Shown: positions 1 through 7,972, counted from the stretch's first letter. The stretch is 14,846 nt of DNA from Alphaproteobacteria bacterium (GCA_018820005.1 JAHJOS010000060.1:1-14846), one strand, 5' to 3'. The notes: a model not told the origin generated them from the sequence alone. Made by a program: numbers and translations.

Positions 1-340
1 CGCCAACAGCTACGTTGCCAGCCAGCAGTTCCAGACAGTGCACAACGACATTGCCCGTCAGGTCGCGGCCGGCTGGGCCCTGAACCTGAGCTATGATGAC
101 GGCCAGGTTGAGTTTGCCGCGCTCGATGGGGCAGGGGCACCACTGGCCCTCACCGGCGTCAGCGCTTTTGTCCGGCGGCCGGTCGGTGGTCACGACGATG
201 CAACCATCCCCCTGCAGTTGCAGGACGGGCGCTATATCGGCGCCGTCGCCCTTTCGGCCGGCGTATGGGACATCACCGTCACCACGGATGCAACGCCGCT
301 TGGTGCCATCAGCTTTGAGCATCGGGTCATGGCCAGGTGA
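1..340 (+). CDS. fixH: FixH family protein, C-terminal part (5' end outside window)
   Basis: This is the C-terminal part of a FixH/CcoH-like protein, a membrane-anchored factor for assembly of cbb3-type cytochrome oxidase. The frame is open from base 2 with no start needed (it begins ANSYVASQQFQ), so the gene starts upstream of the window. A GTG at 38 is in frame, but I read it as an internal valine because ANSYVASQQFQ resembles the segment that follows the single N-terminal membrane helix in FixH. About 112 residues remain and look like a beta-rich periplasmic domain (GWALNLSY..., then a WDITVTT strand near the end). The stop at 338-340 overlaps the GTG start of fixI, giving a GTGA junction and probable translational coupling. 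The assignment rests mainly on position before fixI and fixS and on the family-like sequence; fixG would be expected further upstream. Confidence 0.85.
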   Translation, partial: ANSYVASQQFQTVHNDIARQVAAGWALNLSYDDGQVEFAALDGAGAPLALTGVSAFVRRPVGGHDDATIPLQLQDGRYIGAVALSAGVWDITVTTDATPLGAISFEHRVMAR

Positions 341-2550
341 GTGCCGCGGCTACAGCAGGGTTGGACAATGTCGGCGAACTCAGCGCTTTTCTCATGCCCG
401 GCGCCGACGGCACAGGCGAGGTTTGTTTTGCCGTTCCCGACGCCTATTGTGCCGCCTGTATCGATACCATCGAAACTGCCCTGCGCGAGACGCCCGGTGT
501 CGTTGCTGCCCGGGTGAACCTGTCGCAACGCCGGGTGCTGGTCCGCTACGCCGAAAATATCGACATTGCCGCGCTGCCCGGCCGCATCACGCGCAGCGGC
601 TATCGCAATTTCCCGGTGGATGCGAACGTTGACCCCAGACATGACGCGGCGCTGGCCGAACTTGTACGCGCCCTTGCCATGGCCGGCTTTGCCGCCGGCA
701 ATATCATGCTGTTCTCCGTCTCGGTCTGGGCCGGCGCCGATGAGGCGACGCGGGCGCTGTTTCACTGGCTCTCGGCCCTTTTGGCGCTGCCCGCCATCGC
801 TTATGCTGGACGGCCCTTTTACCGCTCCGCTTGGGCGGCACTGCGGGTGGGGCGCACCAATATGGATGTGCCCATCAGCATCGGCGTGGTGCTGACGACG
901 GCGCTCAGCCTCTTCGAAACCATCACGGGCGGCGAGGCGGCTTATTTCGACGCCTCCACCATGCTGTTGTTTTTCCTGCTGGCGGGCCGGACCCTCGACC
1001 ATTTGATGCGCAAGCAGGCTCGCAGTGCTGTCGACAATCTCGCGCATCTGTCTCCACGTGGCGCCTATCGGATCCTGGACGATGGCAGCGTGTCCTTCGT
1101 ACGCCTTGCCGACATCGTGCCAGGCATGCGGTTCAATCTGCGCGCCGGCGATCGCGTGCCAGTGGACGCAACGGTGTTGTCGGGCAACAGCCAGATCGAC
1201 ATGGCCATGGTCAATGGTGAGTCCATGCCCTTGGCCGCGCTTCCCGGCGTGGCATTGCCTGCAGGTGCCATCAACCTTGCCGGTACTGTTGAGATTGTCG
1301 CCAGCCGCCCATCCAGCGAGTCGTTTCTGGCTCGCATGACGGCCTATGTCGAAGCCGCCGAAGATACCCGGACCAAGTACCGGCGCATTGCCGACCGGGC
1401 CGCCCAGCTCTATGCGCCAGTGGTGCATCTGACTGCTGCGGTCACCTTTATCGGTTGGCTGGCGCTGGGTGCGGGCTGGCATACAGCGCTGCTCAATGCG
1501 GTCGCGGTTCTCATCATCACCTGTCCCTGCGCGCTGGCACTGGCCGTGCCGATCGTCCATGTCGTGGCCGCCGGGCGGCTGTTTGCCAATGGCGTGGTCA
1601 TGCGCGATGGCGCTGCGCTCGAGCGCATGGGAACCGTTCGCGTCGCAGCCTTCGACAAGACCGGGACGCTGACCCGGGGCCGGCCCCGGCTGGTTGCGCA
1701 GACTCCAGCCGACCCGCTTCTGCTTGTGATGGCGGCCCGCCTTGGCACGCAGAGCAATCACCCTCTCTCACGCGCGATTGCAGCGACCGCGCCATGTGAG
1801 TCTGCCGCGGCCCCAATCGTCACCGAGCGTCCCGGATTGGGCGTAGAGGCAACTATCGATGGCATCGTCTGGCGCCTGGGCAGCGCCGCCTTCTGCGCCG
1901 CCATTGACGACGGCGAAGACAGTGAGAGCCATGTCTGGCTCGCCCGGGCTGGTGCACCGGTCGCCATGTTCGCCTTCCGCGACGATCCGCGCGATGATGC
2001 CGCCGCGACAGTGGCCGCGATGACGCGCCTGCGTGTGCCCGTCCAACTGCTGTCTGGCGATCGGCCCGGCGCCGTCGCAACGGTGGCCGAAGCGGTGGGC
2101 GCCGCCAGCTGGGCAGCGCGTCTGGCCCCTGAGCAGAAGCAGGCTGCCATCGCCCGGCTGCGCGCTGATTACGGTGCTGTTCTGATGGTGGGTGACGGCA
2201 TCAATGATGCGCCGGCCCTGCGCGCGGCCGATGTCTCCATCGCCCCCGCCACAGCGGCCGACATCGGGCGCGCTGCCGCCGATTTCGTGCTGACCAATGA
2301 TCGGCTGGCAGGCGTGCCATTCGTGCTGTCGGTCGCGCGAAGGGCAGACCGGCTGGTTCGCGAAAATCTCGGCTTTGCCGTCGCCTACAACGCAGTTGTC
2401 CTGCCGCTGGCCATTTCTGGCCATGTCTCTCCACTGGTTGCTGCCATTGCCATGTCTGGATCGTCCATAGTGGTGGTGCTCAATGCAATGCGATTGCGCC
2501 TGGGCGCTGGCCCGTCCGAACTCGCAGCTCAACAAGAGGTCGCCCCATGA
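337..2550 (+). CDS. fixI: FixI/CcoI copper-translocating P1B-type ATPase
   Basis: This 737-residue heavy-metal P-type ATPase exports copper across the inner membrane to supply cbb3 oxidase maturation. An N-terminal HMA domain has the CxxC copper site at C38/C41. The membrane CPC motif is at 396-398, the phosphorylation motif DKTGT at 440-444 (acceptor D440), the HP motif at 475-476 and GDGINDAP at 619-626, so all catalytic parts are intact and the length is normal. The actuator loop reads NGES at 293-296 rather than the more usual TGES; the catalytic glutamate E295 is kept. The GTG start at 337 overlaps the fixH stop and the TGA at 2548-2550 overlaps the fixS start. CopA-type copper efflux is the alternative, but the fixH and fixS neighbours favour FixI. 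Confidence 0.95.
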   Translation: MSAAATAGLDNVGELSAFLMPGADGTGEVCFAVPDAYCAACIDTIETALRETPGVVAARVNLSQRRVLVRYAENIDIAALPGRITRSGYRNFPVDANVDPRHDAALAELVRALAMAGFAAGNIMLFSVSVWAGADEATRALFHWLSALLALPAIAYAGRPFYRSAWAALRVGRTNMDVPISIGVVLTTALSLFETITGGEAAYFDASTMLLFFLLAGRTLDHLMRKQARSAVDNLAHLSPRGAYRILDDGSVSFVRLADIVPGMRFNLRAGDRVPVDATVLSGNSQIDMAMVNGESMPLAALPGVALPAGAINLAGTVEIVASRPSSESFLARMTAYVEAAEDTRTKYRRIADRAAQLYAPVVHLTAAVTFIGWLALGAGWHTALLNAVAVLIITCPCALALAVPIVHVVAAGRLFANGVVMRDGAALERMGTVRVAAFDKTGTLTRGRPRLVAQTPADPLLLVMAARLGTQSNHPLSRAIAATAPCESAAAPIVTERPGLGVEATIDGIVWRLGSAAFCAAIDDGEDSESHVWLARAGAPVAMFAFRDDPRDDAAATVAAMTRLRVPVQLLSGDRPGAVATVAEAVGAASWAARLAPEQKQAAIARLRADYGAVLMVGDGINDAPALRAADVSIAPATAADIGRAAADFVLTNDRLAGVPFVLSVARRADRLVRENLGFAVAYNAVVLPLAISGHVSPLVAAIAMSGSSIVVVLNAMRLRLGAGPSELAAQQEVAP

Positions 2551-2702
2551 GTGGACTGCTTATTCTCATTCCGTGCGCCCTCGGCCTGGGCGGGTTGGCG
2601 CTGCTAGGGTTCTTCTGGGCCCTGCGCAGTGGGCAATATGACGATCTTGAGGGTGATGCCCAGCGTATTCTGCTCGATGAGGAAGCCGGCCCCAGGCCGT
2701 GA
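2547..2702 (+). CDS. fixS: FixS/CcoS cbb3 oxidase maturation protein
   Basis: A 51-residue protein of the CcoS/FixS family, a small single-helix membrane protein needed for cofactor insertion into cbb3 oxidase. Residues 4-26 form the membrane helix (LLILIPCALGLGG...), followed by the family hallmark FFWALRSGQYDDLEGDAQRI (22-41) and an acidic tail LLDEE. The ATG at 2547 overlaps the fixI TGA (ATGA), so translation is coupled. The length is typical of the family. It closes the fix cluster: the next gene lies on the opposite strand and converges on it. Confidence 0.93.
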   Translation: MSGLLILIPCALGLGGLALLGFFWALRSGQYDDLEGDAQRILLDEEAGPRP

Positions 2703-2737
2703 CAGCCGCGTCGCAGCAGCAATGCGCGGACAAATAT

Positions 2738-2764
2738 GCCCCCGCAGGAGAACCTGCAGGGGCC
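2738..2764. terminator. Candidate shared hairpin terminator between convergent fixS and pseudoazurin genes
   Basis: An inverted repeat CCCC-GCAGG / CCTGC-A-GGGG encloses the loop AGAA, giving 5 + 4 G/C-rich pairs with one bulged A (2758). It sits 36 nt after the fixS stop and 23 nt beyond the pseudoazurin stop on the other strand. Read on the - strand the stem is followed by a weak U-rich stretch (ATATTTG); on the + strand there is no U-tract. It is therefore more convincing for the pseudoazurin transcript and may serve both. Confidence 0.45.
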
Positions 2765-2786
2765 TTGGAGTCCAAGCGTTGAGTTC

Positions 2787-3233
2787 TCAGAGCCCCAATT
2801 CGGTGTAGATGGCCTCAAAGCGGTCACTGACCTTTTTCGGGAACTTGGCTGCCTTAACCGCATCCAGATTGTCCAGCTCATCGCCCACAAGGATCAGTCC
2901 CACCATGCCCATCGCAAAATGCGGCGTGCATTTGATTGCATAGGCACCAGGTACATCAAACGTGGCGGTAAAAGTCTCGCTTGTCTTGCTCTTGAAGGGA
3001 ACAGCCCTCTCGGGGATCAGGTCCTTGATGGTTTCAACATTGTGCCCCTTGTCAACGGACACAAAGGTAACCGTGTCGCCGGGTTGTATCTGCACAAAGG
3101 CCGGCTCAAACACCATTGAGCCGGCCGCGCCCTTGTTGAGCATATGGACTTCGACATCTGCGCCAATCGCGGGGAAAGCCGCCATCCCGGCCAGGGCGGC
3201 TGCAAGCATCAGAGGCTTGAATATTTCAAACAT
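2787..3233 (-). CDS. Pseudoazurin, periplasmic type 1 blue copper protein
   Basis: A 148-residue precursor of pseudoazurin, a soluble periplasmic electron carrier known to donate electrons to copper nitrite reductase, nitrous oxide reductase and some terminal oxidases. Residues 1-24 or 25 form a signal peptide (hydrophobic core MLAAALAGMAAF, end AIGA). The mature part has the VEVHMLNKG start, FVSVDKGHNVE and KCTPHFAMGM. The copper ligands are H64, C102, H105 and M110; in mature numbering these fall at 40, 78, 81 and 86, the spacing I recall for classical pseudoazurin. A good ribosome site AAGGA (3241-3245) lies 7 nt before the ATG. The gene converges with fixS and has its own FixK/FNR-type promoter, so it fits a microaerobic or denitrifying respiratory role. 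No nirK or nosZ lies in the window, so the electron acceptor is unknown. Confidence 0.95.
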   Translation of the reverse strand: MFEIFKPLMLAAALAGMAAFPAIGADVEVHMLNKGAAGSMVFEPAFVQIQPGDTVTFVSVDKGHNVETIKDLIPERAVPFKSKTSETFTATFDVPGAYAIKCTPHFAMGMVGLILVGDELDNLDAVKAAKFPKKVSDRFEAIYTELGL

Positions 3234-3274
3234 TCTTACTTCCTTAGGTGACCAGATCGGTCCCTTTGGTCATG

Positions 3275-3280
3275 CTTTTA
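3275..3280 (-). promoter_or_regulatory. Probable -10 element of the pseudoazurin promoter
   Basis: Read on the - strand this is TAAAAG (4 of 6 matches to TATAAT). It lies exactly 22 nt downstream of the FixK/FNR box, the spacing of a class II activated promoter with the box centred at -41.5. Transcription would then start near 3268 and give a leader of about 35 nt. No -35 hexamer is needed at such promoters. Confidence 0.55.
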
Positions 3281-3302
3281 GCGGCACGGTAGCGGGCGCT
3301 CT

Positions 3303-3316
3303 TTGACTCAGGTCAA
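3303..3316 (-). promoter_or_regulatory. FixK/FNR-type box upstream of pseudoazurin
   Basis: The sequence TTGACTCAGGTCAA is a perfect TTGAC-N4-GTCAA palindrome, the established recognition site of FNR/FixK/FnrL-type activators. Its centre lies 76 bp upstream of the pseudoazurin ATG. It points to oxygen-responsive activation, in keeping with the adjacent fixHIS genes. The DSD1-like gene ends upstream on the same strand (stop at 3382), so the box serves pseudoazurin only. Confidence 0.85.
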
Positions 3317-3381
3317 GTTCTCTAAAGGCAGGCAGAAGGCGCGTAGCCAATGTTTCTCGAATGGGACCTAAAGCCAGCAGC

Positions 3382-4521
3382 CTACGCGTCCACTGTCAGC
3401 GTCTCAGGTTGCGCGCCAAGCAGGAAGAGGTTCCGTGCCAGATTGACGACGGGGCACGCATGATTGGGCAGCACCAGTACCTTGCTGCCAATCGGCAGGG
3501 GGCCGTGCTCATTGCGTACAAAACCATGTTCTTCGGAGAGTTTGACCAGATCCAGCGGGGAATCGCGATCCACCATCCAGACTTCGCCAAAGCCGTTTCC
3601 GACGTGCACGCCATGCGGCCCCAGGTCTGAACTCAAGGTCTTGGAGCCCGCATCAATGATCGAGAACTCGGCGTTGGCAGCGACTACCGTTGCGGCGACA
3701 CCGAGCGCCAGGTCGCTACGCTCGGCCAGCCCCAGGCGGCGCGCCGTGAGGTCCAGGAAGACATAATTGCCAGGTCGGATCTCATCGACCCCATCAAAGC
3801 CTGCATTGGCTAGAACTGTTGGCGTGCTGCCGATGGAAAGGCGCGGCGCAGCAATACCATGTTTTTCCAGCCTGTGGCGGATGCCAGAGAGGATCGCGAG
3901 TTCGTCCCGGGCGATGGCGACGATGGCATCTGGATCTTCCGCTCCATAGGCATGGCCGGCGTGCGACAGCAATCCGAACAGGTCAATATCAGTCACCGCC
4001 ATGCGCTGCGCCAGGGTGATGGCCGCCGCCGAGCGCGGGTCCACGCCGCAGCGGTGGAGGCCGACATCGACCTTGATGAAGGCGCTCACCGGCAGGCCAG
4101 TCTGCCGCCGCGCCGCCCCAAATGCGTCCAGGCCGATCTCGGAATCCACGATAAAGCGCAGGCCCACCTGATGGGTGGCGCCCTGCCGTAATAGCGTCGC
4201 GACAACCTGTGGATCAACAATTGGATAGGCGATGGTGACCGGGCCGATACCGGCGCCAAGGAAGCCCATCGCCTCAAGCGGCCGCGATGCGGTTACGCCG
4301 GCTGCGCCTGCGTCCAGCTGGCGCCGGGCCAGGGCAAAGCTCTTGTGCGTCTTGATATGGGGATGCAATGCCACGCCGCTTGCATTGGCCAAGGCTTGCA
4401 TCCGGTTCAGATTGCGCGTCAGCGCGGCCCCGTTGACGACAACGGCTGGCGTCTGCTGTTCCGCAAAGCCACCAAAGCCGCCGGCAATGTCGGGGATGTC
4501 CTCGGAACTGCCCTCAAACAT
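3382..4521 (-). CDS. D-threonine aldolase / D-threo-3-hydroxyaspartate dehydratase (DSD1) family PLP enzyme
   Basis: A 379-residue fold-type III PLP enzyme of the alanine racemase N-terminal/DSD1 superfamily. The PLP lysine is probably K57 in PHIKTHKS (54-61); GSTPT (231-235) is the expected phosphate-binding loop, RPGNYVF (249-255) is a family signature, and H354/C356 in PNHACP match the divalent-metal ligands of D-threonine aldolases and D-serine dehydratases. Known members cleave or dehydrate D-beta-hydroxy amino acids. The start lies 9 nt after the stop of the amidohydrolase, and the ribosome site is weak, so it is probably translated from the same mRNA as last gene of the operon. Its partnership with an N-carbamoyl-D-amino-acid hydrolase suggests that it consumes a D-amino acid made by the pathway. 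Aldolase versus dehydratase cannot be decided from sequence. Confidence 0.85.
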   Translation of the reverse strand: MFEGSSEDIPDIAGGFGGFAEQQTPAVVVNGAALTRNLNRMQALANASGVALHPHIKTHKSFALARRQLDAGAAGVTASRPLEAMGFLGAGIGPVTIAYPIVDPQVVATLLRQGATHQVGLRFIVDSEIGLDAFGAARRQTGLPVSAFIKVDVGLHRCGVDPRSAAAITLAQRMAVTDIDLFGLLSHAGHAYGAEDPDAIVAIARDELAILSGIRHRLEKHGIAAPRLSIGSTPTVLANAGFDGVDEIRPGNYVFLDLTARRLGLAERSDLALGVAATVVAANAEFSIIDAGSKTLSSDLGPHGVHVGNGFGEVWMVDRDSPLDLVKLSEEHGFVRNEHGPLPIGSKVLVLPNHACPVVNLARNLFLLGAQPETLTVDA

Positions 4522-4530
4522 GCTCTGCCG

Positions 4531-6372
4531 CTACCACACGGTCTTGTGGATCTGGCCGGTCTGTACGTTCACCAGGCCAAGCGGCGCGTAGTCACTGGGC
4601 GCCACCAGTGCCCAGCGCCACGGCGAACAGGTCAGCGTCGCAAAGGACAATCGCTCCGGGAAGCCCGGCGACCAGCGCGGGCTGAACGTCGGCTCATACA
4701 TCCAGTCGATCTTGGCCGCCTCGGCATAAAGCGCCTGCATATCGGCATCGAGCGCCTGCGCCGAGCGGCAGGACATCAGCCCAGCCACCTCATAGCGCAC
4801 CGTTGCGACAACCTTGTTGCCGGTCACCAGTGCCCAGCCACCCCTGATGTCGGAAAGGGCATTGACCGCCAAGGCCATGGCCTCGTCCGACGAGCCGGCG
4901 CACCAGATATTGTGTTTGTCATGCCCCAGCGAACTCGCCACCGCAGTGTCCGGCGTGCGCGGTCCCGTGCCCAGCCAGAACATTTTCGATACCGACCGCG
5001 CATTGGAAAAACGGTCGACAATAGCGAATTTGGTGATGTTGCGGCTCTCGTCACGCTGCACGGCGCCGTCGCGCACCGGCAATTCATAGGTCAGGAAGTC
5101 ATCGGCCCAGTGGAACGGCCGCAGCACGGCCGCCTGCATGGTGTCGCGCCCCGGCTCGGCGGGGATGGCGAAGTCCGCCGCCGTCAGCGCCCCGCCAACC
5201 TGCACCGTGTCGGTGGCCCAGTCCGGCCACGCAATCGCCGGCACCGGCTCGATATAGTCCGTGCCGCGCGACACCTGCCGCCCATCGGCCCAGACTTCGG
5301 CAATGGTGAAACTCTCGAGATCCGACAGCAGCACCACATCGGCAAAGCGCCCCGCCGCGATCGACCCCACCCAGGGCGTCAGCCGCATGTGGCGCGCCGG
5401 ATTGATGGTGACGCATTGGATGGCGATCTCAGGCGCCAACCCTGCGGCAATGGCCGTACGCACATTGTGGTCGGTTGCCCCCTTTTGCAGCGTTTCGCTG
5501 GCGCTGCGGTCATCGGTGGCGAAGGCAATCTGCGACCAGTCCTGCAGCCCGCGTTCGAGCAGACCCTTGATCACCTCGGGCATGGAATGCACGCGCAGTT
5601 CCATGAACAGCCCATGGCGCAGCTTGTCCCAGAACTCCTCGGCGGTCCACGCTTCGTGGTCCGACGCCAGGCCCGCCGCCGCAAAGGCATTGATGGTGGG
5701 CAGGTCCTTGATGCCCGCTGCGTGCCCTTCGATCACGCCGCGCTGGTCCAGCGTGGCCTCGATCATGCCCCAGAGGCGATCATGCGAGCCATTGCTGGCG
5801 TCCCACACCGCAGGCCAGTCCATCACCTCGTCGAGCCCGGCGACCATCAGGCTGCCCTTGAGAAAGCCCGACTGTTCGTCATACCCGAGCCAGCCGCCAC
5901 CATGCTCATAGGCGGTCGGCGGCACGGCCGAGCCGGGCAGGGGGAAGATCTTGAGCGGGGAGCCATGCTGGCGCGCCGTCATCCAGAATTCGAGCGTGCG
6001 CGAGCCCCGCACGTTGGAGAATTCGTGGCTCGCCTCGCAGGTCCAGGTATTGCCGCGCGGCAGCACCAGCGCCGCCTCCCATTCGGGCGTCAGATGGGAG
6101 CTTTCGATATGCTTGTGCACTTCGCCCAGGCCCGGAATGGCCATCAGCTCGGGCCGGTGCTCATGCCGGCCATAGGTGCCGGGATAGCTGCCGGCGGGGC
6201 CGACATAGGCGATGCGGTCGCCCTTGATCACGATCTCCTGGTCGTCCAACCAGGTGCGCGTGGCGACGTCGAGCAGCTTTCCGACCCGCAGGCAGCTGTC
6301 GGCCGGCGCCTTGCCCATCGCGACAAGGGTCAGGGTCTTTCGGATGGCGACTTCGGACTTTGCGTCGATCAT
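4531..6372 (-). CDS. Adenine deaminase-family amidohydrolase (divergent)
   Basis: A 613-residue metal-dependent amidohydrolase of the adenine deaminase family (COG1001), with the full two-part plan: amidohydrolase barrel and the C-terminal Ade-type domain. Likely metal ligands are H86 and H88 in PGLGEVHKHIESSHLTP (80-96), H217 in EGHAAG, H239 in SDHE and D287 or D288 in ATDDR. True adenine deaminases have PG(F/L)IDxHxHIESS; here the Asp is replaced by Glu (E84) and the third position is Lys, so the substrate may not be adenine. The length is slightly above the roughly 590 residues of E. coli Ade. The ATG overlaps the stop of the XRE-cupin gene (ATGA). With a decarbamoylase in the same operon, hydrolysis of a ring C-N bond in a purine- or hydantoin-like compound is plausible but unproved. 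Confidence 0.82.
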   Translation of the reverse strand: MIDAKSEVAIRKTLTLVAMGKAPADSCLRVGKLLDVATRTWLDDQEIVIKGDRIAYVGPAGSYPGTYGRHEHRPELMAIPGLGEVHKHIESSHLTPEWEAALVLPRGNTWTCEASHEFSNVRGSRTLEFWMTARQHGSPLKIFPLPGSAVPPTAYEHGGGWLGYDEQSGFLKGSLMVAGLDEVMDWPAVWDASNGSHDRLWGMIEATLDQRGVIEGHAAGIKDLPTINAFAAAGLASDHEAWTAEEFWDKLRHGLFMELRVHSMPEVIKGLLERGLQDWSQIAFATDDRSASETLQKGATDHNVRTAIAAGLAPEIAIQCVTINPARHMRLTPWVGSIAAGRFADVVLLSDLESFTIAEVWADGRQVSRGTDYIEPVPAIAWPDWATDTVQVGGALTAADFAIPAEPGRDTMQAAVLRPFHWADDFLTYELPVRDGAVQRDESRNITKFAIVDRFSNARSVSKMFWLGTGPRTPDTAVASSLGHDKHNIWCAGSSDEAMALAVNALSDIRGGWALVTGNKVVATVRYEVAGLMSCRSAQALDADMQALYAEAAKIDWMYEPTFSPRWSPGFPERLSFATLTCSPWRWALVAPSDYAPLGLVNVQTGQIHKTVW

Positions 6373-7025
6373 GGGTTACTCGTGGGAACGGGCTCGGCGC
6401 CTGAGCCGGCAAAACAGATGGAAAGAATGCGGCTTGGTTCTGGCCCGACGGCATGAAAGCCGTGTTCCATGGCGCCGTCGAAATAGACCGAATCCCCGGT
6501 CTCCAGCACAGTCGGGGCATAGGGGCTCATCTCGAACACCACCGGCCCTGCCAGTACGTAGACGAATTCCTCGCCCCTATGCGCGCTGCGCACACTCGAA
6601 CTGTCCGGCGACCGTGGCGGAATGTCGATCAGCATGGGCTGCAACGATTTTGCCGCGAGGTCTGATCCGAGTGCCTCGTAAATGCCCATGTCGTTACGGA
6701 AATGCGCGCCTTGTCCTGCCCGGGTGATGGCGCGCGCAGCGCCCGAAAAGCGAGGATGTGGATTGCCACCCAGCAGGTCGACGAAGTCAACGTCCAGTCC
6801 CGCAGCCAGCCGCGTCATGACGCTATAGGCCGGTTGGGTCTGTCCATTTTCGATTTTTGACAGTGTTGAGATCGCCACGCCCGTGCGCCGCGAGACTTCG
6901 GCCAGCGTCCAGCCATTGCTCTTGCGCAGTGATTGCAGCAGCGTCGCGACGGCCAGAGGTTCGTCTTTTTCGCTACCGGGTGTCTGCGCGATCGCGATTC
7001 CGCCGCTCCCTGTTGGCGCGCTCAT
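6369..7025 (-). CDS. XRE-family regulator with C-terminal cupin sensor domain
   Basis: A 218-residue transcription regulator. The N-terminal helix-turn-helix of XRE/HipB type spans about residues 26-82 (core LAEVSRRTGVAISTLSKIEN), and a cupin_2 domain follows at about 128-207 with the HxGEE-type motif at 149-153 and GDSVYFDGAMEHGFH at 177-191. Such proteins (the PuuR/SutR style) usually sense a small metabolite in the cupin barrel and regulate the catabolic or transport genes beside them. It overlaps the preceding carbamoylase stop and the following amidohydrolase start by ATGA, so it is encoded inside the operon it probably controls, giving feedback. The two palindromes at 8000-8015 and 8076-8091 are the obvious operator candidates. 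The ligand is not known. Confidence 0.9.
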   Translation of the reverse strand: MSAPTGSGGIAIAQTPGSEKDEPLAVATLLQSLRKSNGWTLAEVSRRTGVAISTLSKIENGQTQPAYSVMTRLAAGLDVDFVDLLGGNPHPRFSGAARAITRAGQGAHFRNDMGIYEALGSDLAAKSLQPMLIDIPPRSPDSSSVRSAHRGEEFVYVLAGPVVFEMSPYAPTVLETGDSVYFDGAMEHGFHAVGPEPSRILSICFAGSGAEPVPTSNP

Positions 7026-7972
7026 GGTTGAGCATCCTCGGGCGGCGGCACGGGCCCCTTGCGCTCCACGATCAGCCCGTAGTGCTGAGGTTCGCGGTGG
7101 CGCGCCAGGTCGAAAATGGTGCGACGATAGAGTGCCGCCATGTCCAGATCGCAGCGTGCCACCACCACCTCGTCGCTGGTCGAAGTTGCCATGGCCACCA
7201 CCTGGCCGGAGGGCGCAACGATCATTGACTGCCCGATCAGGCGGGAGCCTTCTTCAAGCCCGGCCTTGGCCGTTGCCACAACCCAGGCCGAGTTCTGATA
7301 GGCGCCGGCCTGCAACGAAAGCTGGTTGTGAAAGCCGGTCAGGCTGTCGAAGTCGAAATTGCCGGTATGGTCGTCGGGCGTGTTGTAGCCCACCAGGATC
7401 ATCTCTGCGCCTTGCAGCGCCATCACCCGGTAGGTCTCGGGCCAGCGCCGGTCATTGCAGATGCACATTCCCATCACCGCGCCCATCGTCCGCCAGACAG
7501 GAAACCCCAGATTGCCCGGCTCGAAATAGTATTTTTCCAGATGCTGGCTGGTTCGCTCAGGCTGCGGTGCGTCATAGCCGGGCAGGTGGATCTTGCGATA
7601 TTTGCCGACCATTTTGCCGGCCCGGTCAACTAGAACCGACGTGTTGAAGCGGTGCTGCAATCCGTCTTCTTCGGCCAATTCGGCGTAGCCAAGATAGAAC
7701 CCGACCCTCAGATCACGCGCGACATCGAACAGGCGCTGCGTCTGTGGGCCTGGCATTGCGGTCTCGAAGAAAGCGCTGATTTCGGTAGGGTCAGTCATGT
7801 GCCAACGCGGAAAGAATGTGGTCAGCGTCAGCTCGGGAAACACGACCAGTTCGGCACCGCGTGCATGGGCCTCGCGCAGCAGGGCAATCAGCCGGTCAAC
7901 GACCTGCGCACGGCTATCCGCGCGGGCAATCGGCCCCACCTGGGCAGCGGCGGTGATGATCGACCTGGTCAT
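7022..7972 (-). CDS. N-carbamoyl-D-amino-acid hydrolase (nitrilase superfamily)
   Basis: A 316-residue cytoplasmic hydrolase that removes the carbamoyl group from N-carbamoyl-D-amino acids, releasing the D-amino acid, CO2 and ammonia. The sequence closely resembles the Agrobacterium D-carbamoylase as I remember it: QVGPIARA, FPELTLTTFFPRWH, GKYRKIHLPG, CICNDRRWPET, LTGFHNQLSLQAG and HREPQHYGLI. The catalytic triad is E47, K127 and C172, at the positions known in that enzyme. An in-frame ATG at 8029 would add 19 residues, but I chose 7972 because the family begins there and the longer form would place a candidate operator (8000-8015) inside the coding region. No clear ribosome site precedes the start. 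It is the first gene of the four-gene - strand operon and ends in an ATGA overlap with the regulator gene. Confidence 0.92.
   Translation of the reverse strand: MTRSIITAAAQVGPIARADSRAQVVDRLIALLREAHARGAELVVFPELTLTTFFPRWHMTDPTEISAFFETAMPGPQTQRLFDVARDLRVGFYLGYAELAEEDGLQHRFNTSVLVDRAGKMVGKYRKIHLPGYDAPQPERTSQHLEKYYFEPGNLGFPVWRTMGAVMGMCICNDRRWPETYRVMALQGAEMILVGYNTPDDHTGNFDFDSLTGFHNQLSLQAGAYQNSAWVVATAKAGLEEGSRLIGQSMIVAPSGQVVAMATSTSDEVVVARCDLDMAALYRRTIFDLARHREPQHYGLIVERKGPVPPPEDAQP

Noticed and set aside
38..340. A complete short gene starting at the GTG at 38
   Set aside because: The frame is open to the window edge and the residues before it fit FixH, so this GTG is taken as internal.
232..1761. 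509-codon open frame on the - strand opposite fixI
   Set aside because: Low-complexity composition with many His, Gly and Arg residues; fully covered by the well-supported fixI gene.
4345..6456. Long open frame (703 codons) on the + strand opposite the amidohydrolase gene
   Set aside because: It is antisense to a protein with clear family motifs; its product is rich in Arg, His and Gly, as is usual for shadow frames in GC-rich DNA, and shows no family signature.
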